From DAOPXV01 sp035352535 (GTDB lineage Bacteria; Muiribacteriota; UBA9980): a stretch of 5,687 nt of DNA. The stretch is taken from the NCBI GenBank assembly GCA_964545075.1, contig CAZJFS010000227.1:1-5687 (forward strand). The letters are read 5' to 3'. The position numbers were made by a program, and so were the translations under genes. The notes beneath the pieces are model-generated. The model had not been told where the DNA came from and made no database searches. It worked only from the letters and a program-made list of their open reading frames with translations. Positions 5,437 through 5,687 of this stretch are shown piece by piece. Each line of letters opens with the position of its first letter. The first letter of the stretch is position 1.

Positions 5437-5687
5437 TTATTGCATGAAAATGATCACGCCGGAGAGCGTGAACCATGAAAATACGCACAGAATAAGAGGA
5501 ACGTCCGTCAGGACTATCTCCGTCGGCGAGGAACCGAGTTCTTTTTTATAAACTAAATAAAGATATCTGAATATTCCGTAAAGGACGAACGGAACCGTGA
5601 ATATAAGATTTTCAGTGTTGAATTTTTTGACGGTTTCCAGGGAAACGGTATAGAGCGCATACGATATGACGGTAGTCGATGTCGATA
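5437..5687 (-). CDS. UbiA-family prenyltransferase, decaprenyl-phosphate phosphoribosyltransferase-like, C-terminal part
   Basis: The reverse frame is open from the window edge to TAA at 5439-5437, giving the last 82 residues of a membrane protein. The tail has SYALYTVSLETVKKF, then FTVPFVLYGIFRYLYLVY, a SSPTEIVLTDVPL stretch, and a final hydrophobic helix. This order matches the C-terminus of the UbiA subgroup that includes mycobacterial decaprenyl-phosphate phosphoribosyltransferase (DPPR synthase, Rv3806c), which joins phosphoribosyl pyrophosphate to a polyprenyl phosphate for arabinose-containing envelope polymers. Two C-terminal membrane helices are visible (about the PFVLYGIFRYLYLV region and the last 20 residues). 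The catalytic Asp-rich motifs lie outside the window, so substrate is inferred from the tail alone. The gene converges on aroB with a 42-bp gap and no clear terminator. Confidence 0.88.
   Translation of the reverse strand, partial: STSTTVISYALYTVSLETVKKFNTENLIFTVPFVLYGIFRYLYLVYKKELGSSPTEIVLTDVPLILCVFSWFTLSGVIIFMQ

Noticed and set aside
5395..5462. Possible terminator between aroB and the UbiA gene (CCGGC at 5431-5435, GCCGG at 5458-5462)
   Set aside because: The stem is 5 bp across a 22-nt loop and has no T-run on either strand.

Overview
The window is about 46% GC by eye. It carries ordinary bacterial housekeeping genes around a two-gene block for secreted proteins. Signal peptides, Lys/Glu-rich linkers and fibronectin type III domains sit beside a DPPR-synthase-like UbiA protein. 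This fits a poorly characterised, probably uncultivated bacterium with an exported-protein repertoire. I cannot assign a phylum from the sequence. No mobile element, CRISPR array, tRNA or rRNA is visible.

Layout from left to right. (1) The 3' end of an M29-family aminopeptidase gene on + (1-140). (2) An XRE-type regulator with a C-terminal cupin-like domain on - (259-825), with a strong predicted sigma-70 promoter about 250 nt upstream. (3) A 400-bp AT-rich intergenic stretch ending in a clear intrinsic terminator that serves the next gene. (4) A minus-strand two-gene unit: a 239-aa exported protein with FG-GAP/VCBS-like Asp-rich motifs (4125-3406), then after about 20-30 nt a roughly 707-aa exported protein (3377-1254). 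The second protein has four FN3 domains and a C-terminal array of about 55-residue Asp-box (BNR-like) repeats bearing the signature NGKSWKWW. (5) A compact divergent intergenic region (4126-4293) with back-to-back consensus-like promoters. (6) aroB, 3-dehydroquinate synthase, on + (4294-5394), apparently read from a leaderless transcript. (7) Convergent to aroB, the 3' end of a UbiA-family gene resembling decaprenyl-phosphate phosphoribosyltransferase on - (5437-5687).

The secreted pair looks like one transcription unit: promoter 4205-4233, terminator 1178-1216. It probably makes cell-surface or extracellular beta-rich proteins of unknown ligand. aroB, the aminopeptidase and the UbiA gene are metabolic genes with no visible functional link to that unit. 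I see no convincing new multi-gene system. The most unusual items are the WKWW repeat domain and the leaderless aroB start.
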